NCBI RefSeq assembly: GCF_008304605.1
Contig: NZ_PIJY01000041.1
Location: forward strand, 24,867 to 88,866
From: Oceanobacillus polygoni
GTDB lineage: Bacteria > Bacillota > Bacilli > Bacillales > Amphibacillaceae
DNA length: 64,000 bases
Direction: 5' to 3'
The notes beneath the pieces are model-generated. The model made no database searches. It was not told where the DNA came from and saw nothing but the letters and a program-made list of their open reading frames with translations. The position numbers were made by a program, and so were the translations under genes. This document shows, one piece after another, positions 36,224 through 42,882 of this stretch (position 1 is its first letter; every line of letters begins with the position of its first letter).

Positions 36224-37369
36224 CTACACATTTACTTGTTTCTTCATTCCCCGGATCAGCACCTCAACCACTTCTTTCCTGCTGAATTCAGAAGGAGGAG
36301 TAATTCCATTGCTTAGCATCTCTCGTACCTTTGTTCCGGATAAAATTACATGATCTTCTTTATCATGAGGACATGTTTTCGTTGATGCCATATTTCCGCA
36401 CGCTTTACAATAAAAACTATGTTCAAAAAATAACGGGATAATGCCGAGCTCTTCTTCCGTAAAGTTCCTGAAAATCAATTGAGCATCATAGGTTCCATAA
36501 TAATTCCCGACACCTGCATGATCCCTCCCAACAATAAAATGCGTGCAGCCATAATTCTTACGTACAAGTGCATGGAAAATAGCTTCTCTCGGGCCTGCAT
36601 AACGCATTGCAGCTGGAAACACCGCTAAAAATACCCGGTCGCGAGGATAGTATTTCGCTAAAAGTGCCTCATAGCTCTCCATTCTCACATCCGCTGGGAT
36701 ATCGTCTGCTTTGGTTTCTCCAACTAGTGGATTTAGGAAAAGACCATCAACAATTTCCAATGCAGATTTCTGAATATATTCATGTGCACGGTGAACAGGG
36801 TTCCTTGTCTGGAAGCCGACAACCCGACTCCAGCCGAGCTTATCAAACTGTGCTCTTGTCTCTTTTGGATCAAGATAATACGTTTCAAAACGATTACGCG
36901 GTAACCGTTTTATTAAAGTAATTGGTCCAGCTATATAGTAATCAGGGCGCTCGAACAGCTTCTTCACTCCTGGATGATCCTTATCCGTTGTTTGATATAC
37001 CTGCTCTGCCTCTGCCAATTTATTCGGCTCATATATTTCGGTAACCTCTATCACACCGTAAACTTCATTGTTATAGAGGAGCTTTGCTTGTTTTCCAATT
37101 TCCAATGTACCTGCTGCCTCTTCTGTAATAGGTAAAGTGATTGGAATACTCCAAGCCGTTCCATCTGCTAAATGCATATTTCTGACTACAACCTCATAAT
37201 CTGCTTTTCCCATAAACCCGATTAATGGACTGAATGCCCCTATACCGATTAACTCTAAATCTGACAAGGCAAAGGAATCTAATTCCAGCTCCTGTGCAAT
37301 CCCTGTGATATCGTAATCTGGTTCGTAACGTTGAATCAATGTACCTCCATGCGGTGAAATAGCTGCCAT
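36224..37369 (-). CDS. sat: Sulfate adenylyltransferase
   Basis: About 381 residues, ATP sulfurylase of the Sat/Met3 type, making APS from sulfate and [15 protein letters not shown] supplies the active-site residues and [17 protein letters not shown] the second conserved segment; a CKACG and C pair near the C-terminus probably binds zinc. The ATG at 37369 ([12 protein letters not shown]) is preferred over the open frame's first codon at 37384, which overlaps the ribosome binding site. Second gene of the operon. Confidence 0.95.
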   Translation of the reverse strand: MAAISPHGGTLIQRYEPDYDITGIAQELELDSFALSDLELIGIGAFSPLIGFMGKADYEVVVRNMHLADGTAWSIPITLPITEEAAGTLEIGKQAKLLYNNEVYGVIEVTEIYEPNKLAEAEQVYQTTDKDHPGVKKLFERPDYYIAGPITLIKRLPRNRFETYYLDPKETRAQFDKLGWSRVVGFQTRNPVHRAHEYIQKSALEIVDGLFLNPLVGETKADDIPADVRMESYEALLAKYYPRDRVFLAVFPAAMRYAGPREAIFHALVRKNYGCTHFIVGRDHAGVGNYYGTYDAQLIFRNFTEEELGIIPLFFEHSFYCKACGNMASTKTCPHDKEDHVILSGTKVREMLSNGITPPSEFSRKEVVEVLIRGMKKQVNV

Positions 37370-37426
37370 AAAAATTACCTCCAATAGTTATCGATTTCAT
37401 CATTCATCATATAGCCGTGCTGCACC

Positions 37427-38140
37427 CTATCCTTGCTGATGTAATCCACATTCTGTTTTATTTGTATTCGCCCACCTACCACTTCTTGGATCTTCCCCCT
37501 TCTGAACAGGTTTCGTGCAATATTCACAGCCGATACTTGGATAATTCCTATCGTGAAGTGAATTGTAAGGAAGCTGATGTAAGTTGATATACATCCAGAT
37601 TTCCTCTTCTGTCCAGTGAATCAAAGGACAAATTTTAATAGATTGAAAGCGTTGATCTTGATTGACAAATTGGGTGTTTGCTCTAGTTGATGATTGCTCT
37701 CTTCGTAATCCAGACATCCATGCAGTATATTTATTTAATTCCTGCTCTAAAGGAATCAGCTTACGAATTTTACAACATAGATCTGGGTTCACCTTCCATA
37801 GTTCAGATCCATGTGCCTCAGCCTGCTCTGCTGGTGTCAGTCCAGGTTTAGTCAACTCTATCCTTAAGCTTGGATAACGTTGCTTCACTTGATCAATCAA
37901 TTCATACGTTTCTTTAAAATGAAAGTCGGTATCTAAAAAGACAATTGCAGCCTCCTTTTTTACCTTATAAATCATATCTATCAGCACCATGCCTTCTGCC
38001 CCAAAGCTGCAGGCATAAACAATATCATCACCATAGGCTTGATACGCCCACTTTAGTACCTCTAGGCTATCCTTTTTTTCCAGCTTTTGATTAATTGCTT
38101 CATAATCCTCGGCTGCTGCTTGTTGATAAGCTAACTTCAT
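37427..38140 (-). CDS. cysH: APS/PAPS reductase CysH
   Basis: A 237-residue thioredoxin-dependent reductase releasing sulfite. The PP-loop region is [15 protein letters not shown]. The double-Cys motif [13 protein letters not shown] together with CEYC (GCEYCTKP) marks the [4Fe-4S] type that can act on APS, and the catalytic Cys is in the terminal KTECGLH. First structural gene of the operon, separated from the promoter by an unusually long leader with a terminator. Confidence 0.95.
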   Translation of the reverse strand: MKLAYQQAAAEDYEAINQKLEKKDSLEVLKWAYQAYGDDIVYACSFGAEGMVLIDMIYKVKKEAAIVFLDTDFHFKETYELIDQVKQRYPSLRIELTKPGLTPAEQAEAHGSELWKVNPDLCCKIRKLIPLEQELNKYTAWMSGLRREQSSTRANTQFVNQDQRFQSIKICPLIHWTEEEIWMYINLHQLPYNSLHDRNYPSIGCEYCTKPVQKGEDPRSGRWANTNKTECGLHQQG

Positions 38141-38180
38141 TCGTACTCACCTTCTTTCTCTTGAATAATGTCTGACCATA

Positions 38181-38227
38181 AAAAAAGACGCCGTTCCTTC
38201 AGAACTTCTTCTGAAAGGAACGCCGCC
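38181..38227 (-). terminator. Leader terminator (attenuator) before cysH
   Basis: Read on the minus strand, GGCGGCGTTCCTTTCAG, an 8-base loop and CTGAAGGAACGGCGTC form a long stem (one G-G mismatch, one bulge) followed by seven T residues. It lies about 45 bases before the cysH start and downstream of the only evident promoter. Transcription of the whole sulfate operon must therefore read through it, which makes it a likely control point. Confidence 0.82.
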
Positions 38228-38282
38228 TCTAGTTTTCTAGTCAGCAGTGTTGTTTCTTTTTGTTTTTGTTTTTACTTCAATA

Positions 38283-38381
38283 TTACTTTTTGACTTTCTC
38301 CCGTTGGACTACTTTCCGTTTTGAATCTAATAGTTCCTTAACTTTTAACAACCAATTGTCAACTACTTTGGTTTTGGTCAT
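38283..38381 (-). CDS. Leader ORF of the cysH operon (32 aa)
   Basis: A 32-codon frame, beginning MTKTKVVDNW and ending REKVKK, lies between the cysH promoter and the leader terminator. GAGGAAG five bases before the ATG is a workable ribosome binding site, but it pairs with CTTCCTC upstream. The peptide is basic and Lys/Val-rich; it has no Cys and no Met beyond the first, so classical Cys-codon attenuation is not supported. It may be a regulatory leader peptide or a small protein made independently when the operon is terminated. Confidence 0.5.
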   Translation of the reverse strand: MTKTKVVDNWLLKVKELLDSKRKVVQREKVKK

Positions 38382-38383
38382 GC

Positions 38384-38417
38384 CTGCTTCCTCGCGATTA
38401 TTAGTTTGAGGAAGGCT
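38384..38417 (-). promoter_or_regulatory. Hairpin covering the leader-ORF start site
   Basis: In the cysH leader RNA, GCCTTCCTC is followed about 14 bases later by GAGGAAGCAGGC. The 7-bp stem CTTCCTC/GAGGAAG, possibly extended by GCC/GGC, would hide the ribosome binding site of the leader ORF. Confidence 0.5.
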
Positions 38418-38444
38418 AATTCCTAGTATTAAGATAATATTTAT
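38418..38444 (-). promoter_or_regulatory. CymR-like site near the cysH start
   Basis: On the minus strand an AT-rich stretch ends in TACTAGGAATT. The AT(N)GGAATT end resembles, from memory, the half-site of the cysteine regulator CymR. It lies just downstream of the predicted transcription start, a position suited to repression. Confidence 0.35.
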
Positions 38445-38456
38445 TAGTTTGATAGT

Positions 38457-38485
38457 ATTCTATCCAGTATTTTACCTTTTGTCAA
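38457..38485 (-). promoter_or_regulatory. Sigma-A promoter of the cysH operon
   Basis: TTGACA (38480-38485), 17 bases, TAGAAT (38457-38462) on the minus strand. The predicted start near 38449 gives a leader of about 310 bases. Confidence 0.75.
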
Positions 38486-38768
38486 TACTAATTTGAAATT
38501 TTTAAAATTATGCGTTAAGTGAATTTGATGAGAGTATAAAAATTCGTAAGGTTACCTAAACACTCCCTCGTTTTTTTACTTACTGGGAAGGTATTCTTAT
38601 CTTAATGATATGATTTAATCAGGGGGAAAGACACTATTATTCTCCGCTCTTAAATAAACCGGACTCTAAGATACGGACAGGCTTATCGGGGCAAAAAGCA
38701 GTTATTAAAGATATTATTAGTAGATACATTGGAGAATTATAAAAAACTGGCCAATGGCGTTGAAGGCG
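38486..38768. other. Gene-free stretch, possible fragments
   Basis: About 280 bases without an intact gene. A short plus-strand frame near 38670-38740 ([23 protein letters not shown]) has coding character but no start, and could be another remnant joined to the truncated yeeI copy that follows. No family was recognised. Confidence 0.3.
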
Positions 38769-38909
38769 GTCACAGAGTTAACAATGCTTTCACAAAATGA
38801 TGTAGAGCTACCTGAAGCAGATCTTGAACAATTTGAACAAATGATTAATGCTTTAGAGAATCTTGAGGACGTACAAAACGTTTACCATAATGTGGATTTA
38901 GGAGAATAA
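38769..38909 (+). pseudogene. Truncated second copy of yeeI
   Basis: Forty-six codons and a stop, matching the last 46 codons of yeeI (27388-27528) with 19 base differences in 141 by hand count. Only four change the residue (Ala to Thr, Ala to Ser, Asp to Asn twice), so the copy evolved under selection before losing its 5' part. The shared terminator follows. The missing portion is about four fifths of the gene. Confidence 0.88.
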
Positions 38910-38915
38910 ATAGTT

Positions 38916-38950
38916 AGAGGCGAGCCTGTTTAGAGGTTTGCCTCTTTTTT
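38916..38950 (+). terminator. Terminator after the yeeI remnant
   Basis: AGAGGCGAGCCT and AGGTTTGCCTCT followed by eight T residues; a diverged copy of the yeeI terminator. Read from the other strand it may also serve the gene at 38986. Confidence 0.8.
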
Positions 38951-38985
38951 TTGTTCTTCAAAAATTAATCTCATTCCATCTATCA

Positions 38986-39270
38986 TTAACTTTTAAACGA
39001 TAAACCGTCCGCCTCCAAAGCCGCTCTCAACTTCGGTAAGGAAGCCGGCCCCATGCCATGAAGCTTTAAAATCTCTTTCTCCGTAAAATTTGATAGCTGT
39101 TGTACGGTTGTTATTCCTTCATGTTCTAACGCGCTCCGTGCAGGCGATGAAAGCAACGATAAAAATCCTTCTTTTGGCTTTCGTTCCTTTTCACAAGTCG
39201 GGCATGTTCGGCAATCACTGCTTTTATAATACGTATGCCCGTTCGGACAAACTCTCTTTGTAGCTGTCAT
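38986..39270 (-). CDS. Zinc-ribbon / RpoA-CTD-like HhH protein
   Basis: A 94-residue protein. The first 30 residues hold a zinc-binding pattern: Cys8 and His12 in CPNGH, then Cys20, Cys23 and Cys26. Residues from about 45 on match the helix-hairpin-helix C-terminal domain of the RNA polymerase alpha subunit: GITTVQQLSNFTEKEILKLHGMGPASLPKLRAALEADG. Alpha-CTDs bind UP-element DNA and activators, so a free copy fused to a zinc knuckle suggests DNA binding or modulation of transcription. A GAGGAGG-type ribosome binding site precedes the ATG. Regulatory role is inferred only. Confidence 0.8.
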   Translation of the reverse strand: MTATKRVCPNGHTYYKSSDCRTCPTCEKERKPKEGFLSLLSSPARSALEHEGITTVQQLSNFTEKEILKLHGMGPASLPKLRAALEADGLSFKS

Positions 39271-39379
39271 TTCCGTTTCTCCTCCTCTCTTTCTATTTAT
39301 TGGTTAAGCTTTTCAGATAATAGATCCGTGCGTAAAATTATAATAAAACGCACCAAATCATTCAAGTTTATGTCCTGTG

Positions 39380-39756
39380 CTACCAGCTTAGCGAATCCAA
39401 AAAGGCACAAACATCTTCACAAACTTGTTCACGCTCTTCACCTAACGTAATAATATGTCCTGATTGTTCATACCACTTTAATTGCTTAGTTTCTGTCTTT
39501 ACCTGTTGATAAATAATAGATGTGCTCTCCTTATAAAGTGAATCATCGAGAGAGCCTTGGATTAAAAATGTGGGTGATTTAATCGAATCGAGTTTCTTAC
39601 TCGTTTCCAAAATGGTTTGTTGCAGTTCTTTTAACGCATGCATTGGTTTGTTGTTCGAGTACCTCACATTGTATTGCCTGTAAAACCATGTAATAGAAGA
39701 ACAGCCTTATCTCCCCCTCCTCTATAAGTAAATGGCTTTGGAGCAATGACTTCCAT
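39380..39756 (-). pseudogene. Carboxylesterase pseudogene, internal deletion
   Basis: A gene of the Est30-type carboxylesterase family with its middle missing. A good GGGGAGGAG site and ATG at 39756 start MEVIAPKPFTYRGGGDKAVLLLHGFTGNT, the correct N-terminus, then the frame ends in TGA. In another frame the C-terminal third follows (HALKELQQTI, PTFLIQGSLDDSLY, WYEQSGHIITLGEEREQ, FLDSLSW). About 120 residues, including the GxSxG nucleophile, are absent, so the product cannot be an active esterase. The 95-residue downstream frame could still be read from a GTG but is best seen as debris. Confidence 0.85.
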
Positions 39757-39779
39757 AGCTTTCTCCTCCCCAGTTGCTT

Positions 39780-40274
39780 TTATGATAATTCTTTTATATA
39801 CCAAACTTCCATCGCATTATGCTCTGAACCTGCTAGTGCTTTTTCAAGTTGTTGAAAGCCTAATTTGCTGTATAGAGCATTAGCTGATTCCAGTTTCTTC
39901 AATGTCTCTAAGTAACAGTGTGTATAGTGCTCCTTTGCGTAGTCGAGCGCTACTCTCATTAATTCCTTTGACAGACCCATTCCTTGAGCACTAGAAGCAA
40001 TGTATAGCTTTTGCAACTCGCAAATCCCCTTCTTTTGTCCAAATGGGGCAATCCCCACTCCACCCACCACTTCATCTTGTTCATTCACTGCAACCCAATA
40101 CTTAGCATGTGTTTGTTTCTTGTAAAATTGTGCAAGACTACTCAGCTGTGGATCGAAATAGGCTGTACCTGGAATGTCTAAGTCAAATGACTCCAATGAC
40201 CGTTTAATAATTTGTTCCATTGCTTGGTTATCCCTTTCTTCCATTTCACGAATCCGCATTGTTTCAACCCCCAT
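39780..40274 (-). CDS. GNAT-family N-acetyltransferase
   Basis: About 164 residues with the GNAT fold: a beta strand LQKLYIASSAQGMGLSKELM containing the acetyl-CoA pyrophosphate loop (a variant of Q/RxxGxG/A, here QGMGLS) and the C-terminal HCYLETLKKLESANALYSKLGFQQL. It acetylates an amine on an unknown small molecule or protein. ATG 40274 lies 6 bases after AAGAGGTGG and is the chosen start; ATGs at 40283 and 40259 are alternatives. Single gene next to the esterase pseudogene. Confidence 0.85.
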   Translation of the reverse strand: MGVETMRIREMEERDNQAMEQIIKRSLESFDLDIPGTAYFDPQLSSLAQFYKKQTHAKYWVAVNEQDEVVGGVGIAPFGQKKGICELQKLYIASSAQGMGLSKELMRVALDYAKEHYTHCYLETLKKLESANALYSKLGFQQLEKALAGSEHNAMEVWYIKELS

Positions 40275-40470
40275 ATTTTCCACCTCTTCTTAAATCCGAT
40301 AATCGCACCAAAGGATTTTTAATTCATTTTAACACAGAAGCTTCCACGCTATTATCCATTCTTCTCAGTAGTAGTTAATACCCTTTTTCCCTTTTCACGA
40401 AAAAAATTAAAATAATTCACCCCCTAAACGCATTTTTTTTCGATTGTAGTTGTGAATGGAGGTGATACAC

Positions 40471-40695
40471 ATGGCAATTGCAGATCTAACAAAGTCTACC
40501 CTGCAGTTAGTGCTACAAGACGGGATTGATTCTGAGTCTGGATCACCCATCTTAAAAAACAAAAGCTTCAACAACGTAAAAACAAGTGCGACAGCAGAGC
40601 AATTACTTGACGTTGCGACCGTTTTCGTAAGCTTGCAGGAGCGCCCGTTATATGCGATTAACCGTCGGGATACGACAGACATTCGAGAAGGTTAA
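40471..40695 (+). CDS. DUF1659 protein
   Basis: A 74-residue protein of the DUF1659 family, starting MAIADLTKSTLQLVLQDG after GGAGGTG. It is normally the first of a small Bacillaceae set with DUF2922 and YvrJ proteins. Beta-rich, no catalytic motif, function unknown. In this genome the downstream DUF2922 gene is separated by about 390 bases containing a structured repeat. Confidence 0.85.
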   Translation: MAIADLTKSTLQLVLQDGIDSESGSPILKNKSFNNVKTSATAEQLLDVATVFVSLQERPLYAINRRDTTDIREG

Positions 40696-40712
40696 TTCAG
40701 AACAAAAGCGGA

Positions 40713-40990
40713 AGCGCCCGATTAGCGACGTACGGACTGCGCCCCGAACTTTGGGGTGGTTCGACTTGTCGAACATTCTTACGGAGGAGATAAAGGAAAC
40801 ATGCCCCTTTAGGGGTATGCCGATGTTAGGCGTAGCCTGATTTTAATCGGCCATCCTTTTACCTAGAGTCGATGCCCGATTTCACCGCAAGGGTATAAGT
40901 GCGACTAAGCCTCATGTCTTGACAGTCGGCAAGTCTTCTTTATCGTACGGAGGTGAAGGAAGTCTCGCTAACGCTTAAGCGCTGGAGCCG
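40713..40990 (+). repeat. Structured intergenic element in the DUF1659 operon
   Basis: About 280 bases, GC-rich compared with the flanks, bounded by TTAGCGA (40722-40728) and its complement TCGCTAA (40965-40971) with outer GCGC pairs. Inside are several hairpins: CCCC..GGGG (40742-40756), GTTCGA..TCGAAC (40759-40774), ATGCCCC..GGGGTAT (40801-40818), GCCGAT..ATCGGC (40819-40851) and CTTG..CAAG (40919-40934). There is no coding frame of note. It resembles the non-autonomous interspersed repeats of Bacillaceae, inserted between genes that are usually adjacent. Confidence 0.6.
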
Positions 40991-41082
40991 GACGTAGCTG
41001 TTTCGATGCATTAAATAGTTACAGCCAAACTTAATACTTTTTTATCTAGGTAAAAAAATCTATACAGAAAGGAGCGTAGATC

Positions 41083-41301
41083 ATGCGTCGATTAGAACTG
41101 AAATTCACCAATCAAGACGGGAAAATTGTTACGTACACATTGGATAAGCCGGTTGAACCAGTAAGTCCAGCTGCTATTAATGCAGCAATGGATACGATTA
41201 TCGGGCAAAATGCCTTCACATCGGGCGGCGGCGATTTAGTTGCTAAGCATAGTGCACGTATCGTTGAGAACACGGTCGAAGACATCGACTTAGAACAATA
41301 A
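41083..41301 (+). CDS. DUF2922 protein
   Basis: A 72-residue DUF2922 protein (MRRLELKFTNQDGKIVTYTLDKP, then VSPAAINAAMDTIIGQNAF). AAAGGAGCG lies before the ATG. Partner of the DUF1659 and YvrJ genes; function unknown. Confidence 0.87.
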   Translation: MRRLELKFTNQDGKIVTYTLDKPVEPVSPAAINAAMDTIIGQNAFTSGGGDLVAKHSARIVENTVEDIDLEQ

Positions 41302-41374
41302 CCGAGTGAATATGGCCAGTGGGCAATCCGCTGGTCCTATTCCTATTTTTAAAAGCTAATAAAAGGAGGAATAC

Positions 41375-41542
41375 ATGATGGAAGCGTGGATAGCTTTTCT
41401 GACCGAAGTCGGATTCCCGGTTGCCGTTACGTTCTATTTACTGCACCGCATCGAGGGAAAGCTGAATCAGCTGATAGCATCGATTCATGCACTGCCTGAG
41501 AAGATGGACGAACGAAAAACCTACTACAAGGACGGAGCATAA
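41375..41542 (+). CDS. YvrJ-family small membrane protein
   Basis: A 55-residue protein with one hydrophobic segment (about residues 5-24, FLTEVGFPVAVTFYLLHRI) and an amphipathic, charged C-terminus, as in the YvrJ family. An AAAAGGAGGA site precedes two successive ATG codons. The last of the DUF1659-DUF2922-YvrJ set; a hairpin follows the stop. Function unknown. Confidence 0.85.
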   Translation: MMEAWIAFLTEVGFPVAVTFYLLHRIEGKLNQLIASIHALPEKMDERKTYYKDGA

Positions 41543-41556
41543 CAGACGGATTCTGA

Positions 41557-41598
41557 TTCTCAGCGTACCTTTTTTTCAATTTAAAGGCACGCTGAGAA
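41557..41598 (+). terminator. Hairpin after yvrJ
   Basis: TTCTCAGCGT and ACGCTGAGAA form a perfect outer stem with an inner CCTT/AAGG pair. The T tail is weak, so termination may be partial. Confidence 0.6.
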
Positions 41599-41640
41599 CT
41601 AATTTTAAAAAATTACGAGAAAACGAAAGGATGAAACCAA

Positions 41641-42678
41641 ATGAATTACATAAAAGAAATTAATGCATTTTACAATCATATGGAACGAATTCCCCTCTCG
41701 GCATCGGCAGTTGCACTTTGGCATGCCCTTCTGCACATCAATAATAAGGCAATGTGGATTGAAGAGTTTACAGTATCTGGTGTCGTATTGCGGGTGAAAG
41801 CTGGACTAAAGGAAAGCTCATTTAAACGAGCACGAACAGAATTAAAAGAAAAAGGTTATATCAACTATCAATCTCGCAGCCGCAATCAGGCACCAATCTA
41901 TCGGATGGTTCGACTTTCTTTTGACAAGAATGAAATTTATCAAAGTGAGCTTGCTGATGCAACTATAGAAAATGAACACGCACATCATCCAATAGATAGT
42001 ACAGTGAAGCCCATTGTTGACCAACCTAAAGACGAGCTTCAAGATGGTAGCCTAAACGATGAAAAAGTGGTTCACAGCGCGGACCACCAAGCAGGCCACG
42101 ATATAACTCCTTATAACAGTATGGTCTACCTTGCGAACCACCCGACAGACCAAGGTATGAACCATCAAGCGGGCCACCTTACAGACCGAGAAGCGGCCCC
42201 TTTAATTAAACAGAAACAAAACCAAACGAGACAAGACAAAACAGTTGCTATAGACGCGCTGCAATTTTTCCAAGAAAACTTTGGAAGGATCAACCCATTT
42301 GTCATGGAAGATTTATTGCACTGGGTTAAAGAAATTGGCGAACCCTTGCTCTTACATGCGATGAAAAGGACCTTAGAACAAGGTAAAAGCAATTGGGCGT
42401 ATGTGAAGGGCATCTTGCAAAGTTGGATACGAAAAGGAATTACCACCGTGGAACAGGCTGACGCTGAAGAGATTGCATTTCGTAAACAACAGCAGCAACC
42501 AAAAGGGAGTGGTGTGTCTACATTTAACAACGGTCCTACAGAAGAAGTCGTGCCAGATTGGTTTCGAAAACAAAAGCAACAAGAGAAGCAATTGCAAGAG
42601 AAAACTCAGAAAGCGAGCCATTCTTCCAAAGAGCTGTTTGCGGATGTAGAAAGGCGATTGGCGACGTATCGAGGTTAA
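41641..42678 (+). CDS. DnaD-like replication protein, phage type
   Basis: A 345-residue protein built like the replication initiators of Firmicute phages. Residues 1-110 form a winged-helix domain (LWHALLHINNKAMWIEEFTVSG, LKESSFKRARTELKEKGYINYQSR). A variable linker (about 115-200) has repeated HQAGH and NHPTD-type units. A DnaD/DnaB_2 domain occupies about 205-275 (FFQENFGRINPFVMEDLLHWV, WAYVKGILQSWIRKGI), followed by a Gln-rich tail. DnaD domains bind ssDNA/dsDNA and help load helicase. No other phage genes are next to it, so it is a domesticated or stranded gene. AAAGGATG is its ribosome binding site. Confidence 0.82.
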   Translation: MNYIKEINAFYNHMERIPLSASAVALWHALLHINNKAMWIEEFTVSGVVLRVKAGLKESSFKRARTELKEKGYINYQSRSRNQAPIYRMVRLSFDKNEIYQSELADATIENEHAHHPIDSTVKPIVDQPKDELQDGSLNDEKVVHSADHQAGHDITPYNSMVYLANHPTDQGMNHQAGHLTDREAAPLIKQKQNQTRQDKTVAIDALQFFQENFGRINPFVMEDLLHWVKEIGEPLLLHAMKRTLEQGKSNWAYVKGILQSWIRKGITTVEQADAEEIAFRKQQQQPKGSGVSTFNNGPTEEVVPDWFRKQKQQEKQLQEKTQKASHSSKELFADVERRLATYRG

Positions 42679-42831
42679 CTTTTATTCTTAGAAAACTTGG
42701 CATTCGTTAAAGGGATTCTTTCGAAACCGCTCTTTACTATCTTAGAAGCCCTTATACTTTGGAGTGCAAGCCTTGAGGCGAATGCCTTAGTTGCACTTAT
42801 GCAGTCTTTCTTATCTGCCAACTAAAAAATA
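42679..42831 (+). other. Intergenic inverted repeat after dnaD-like gene
   Basis: GGCATTCG soon after the stop and CGAATGCC about 80 bases later could close a long stem enclosing smaller hairpins. No T tract follows. It could be an RNA end structure or a repeat fragment. Confidence 0.3.
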
Positions 42832-42863
42832 TCACCCGGTATCCAATATAGCATACCGGGTGA
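42832..42863 (-). terminator. Terminator of the binding-protein gene
   Basis: TCACCCGGTAT and ATACCGGGTGA form a perfect 11-bp stem; on the minus strand a T tract follows. Confidence 0.88.
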
Positions 42864-42882
42864 CGGTCCAATCATCGTTCTT

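Noticed and set aside
38141-38480. S-box or T-box riboswitch in the cysH leader
   Set aside because: The leader was read on the minus strand for the S-box core and for the T-box sequence; neither is present. Only the small ORF, the ribosome-site hairpin and the terminator are supported.
40435-42700. Prophage or integrative element
   Set aside because: Only one phage-like gene (DnaD type) is present. There is no integrase, capsid, terminase, lysis gene or attachment repeat in the region.
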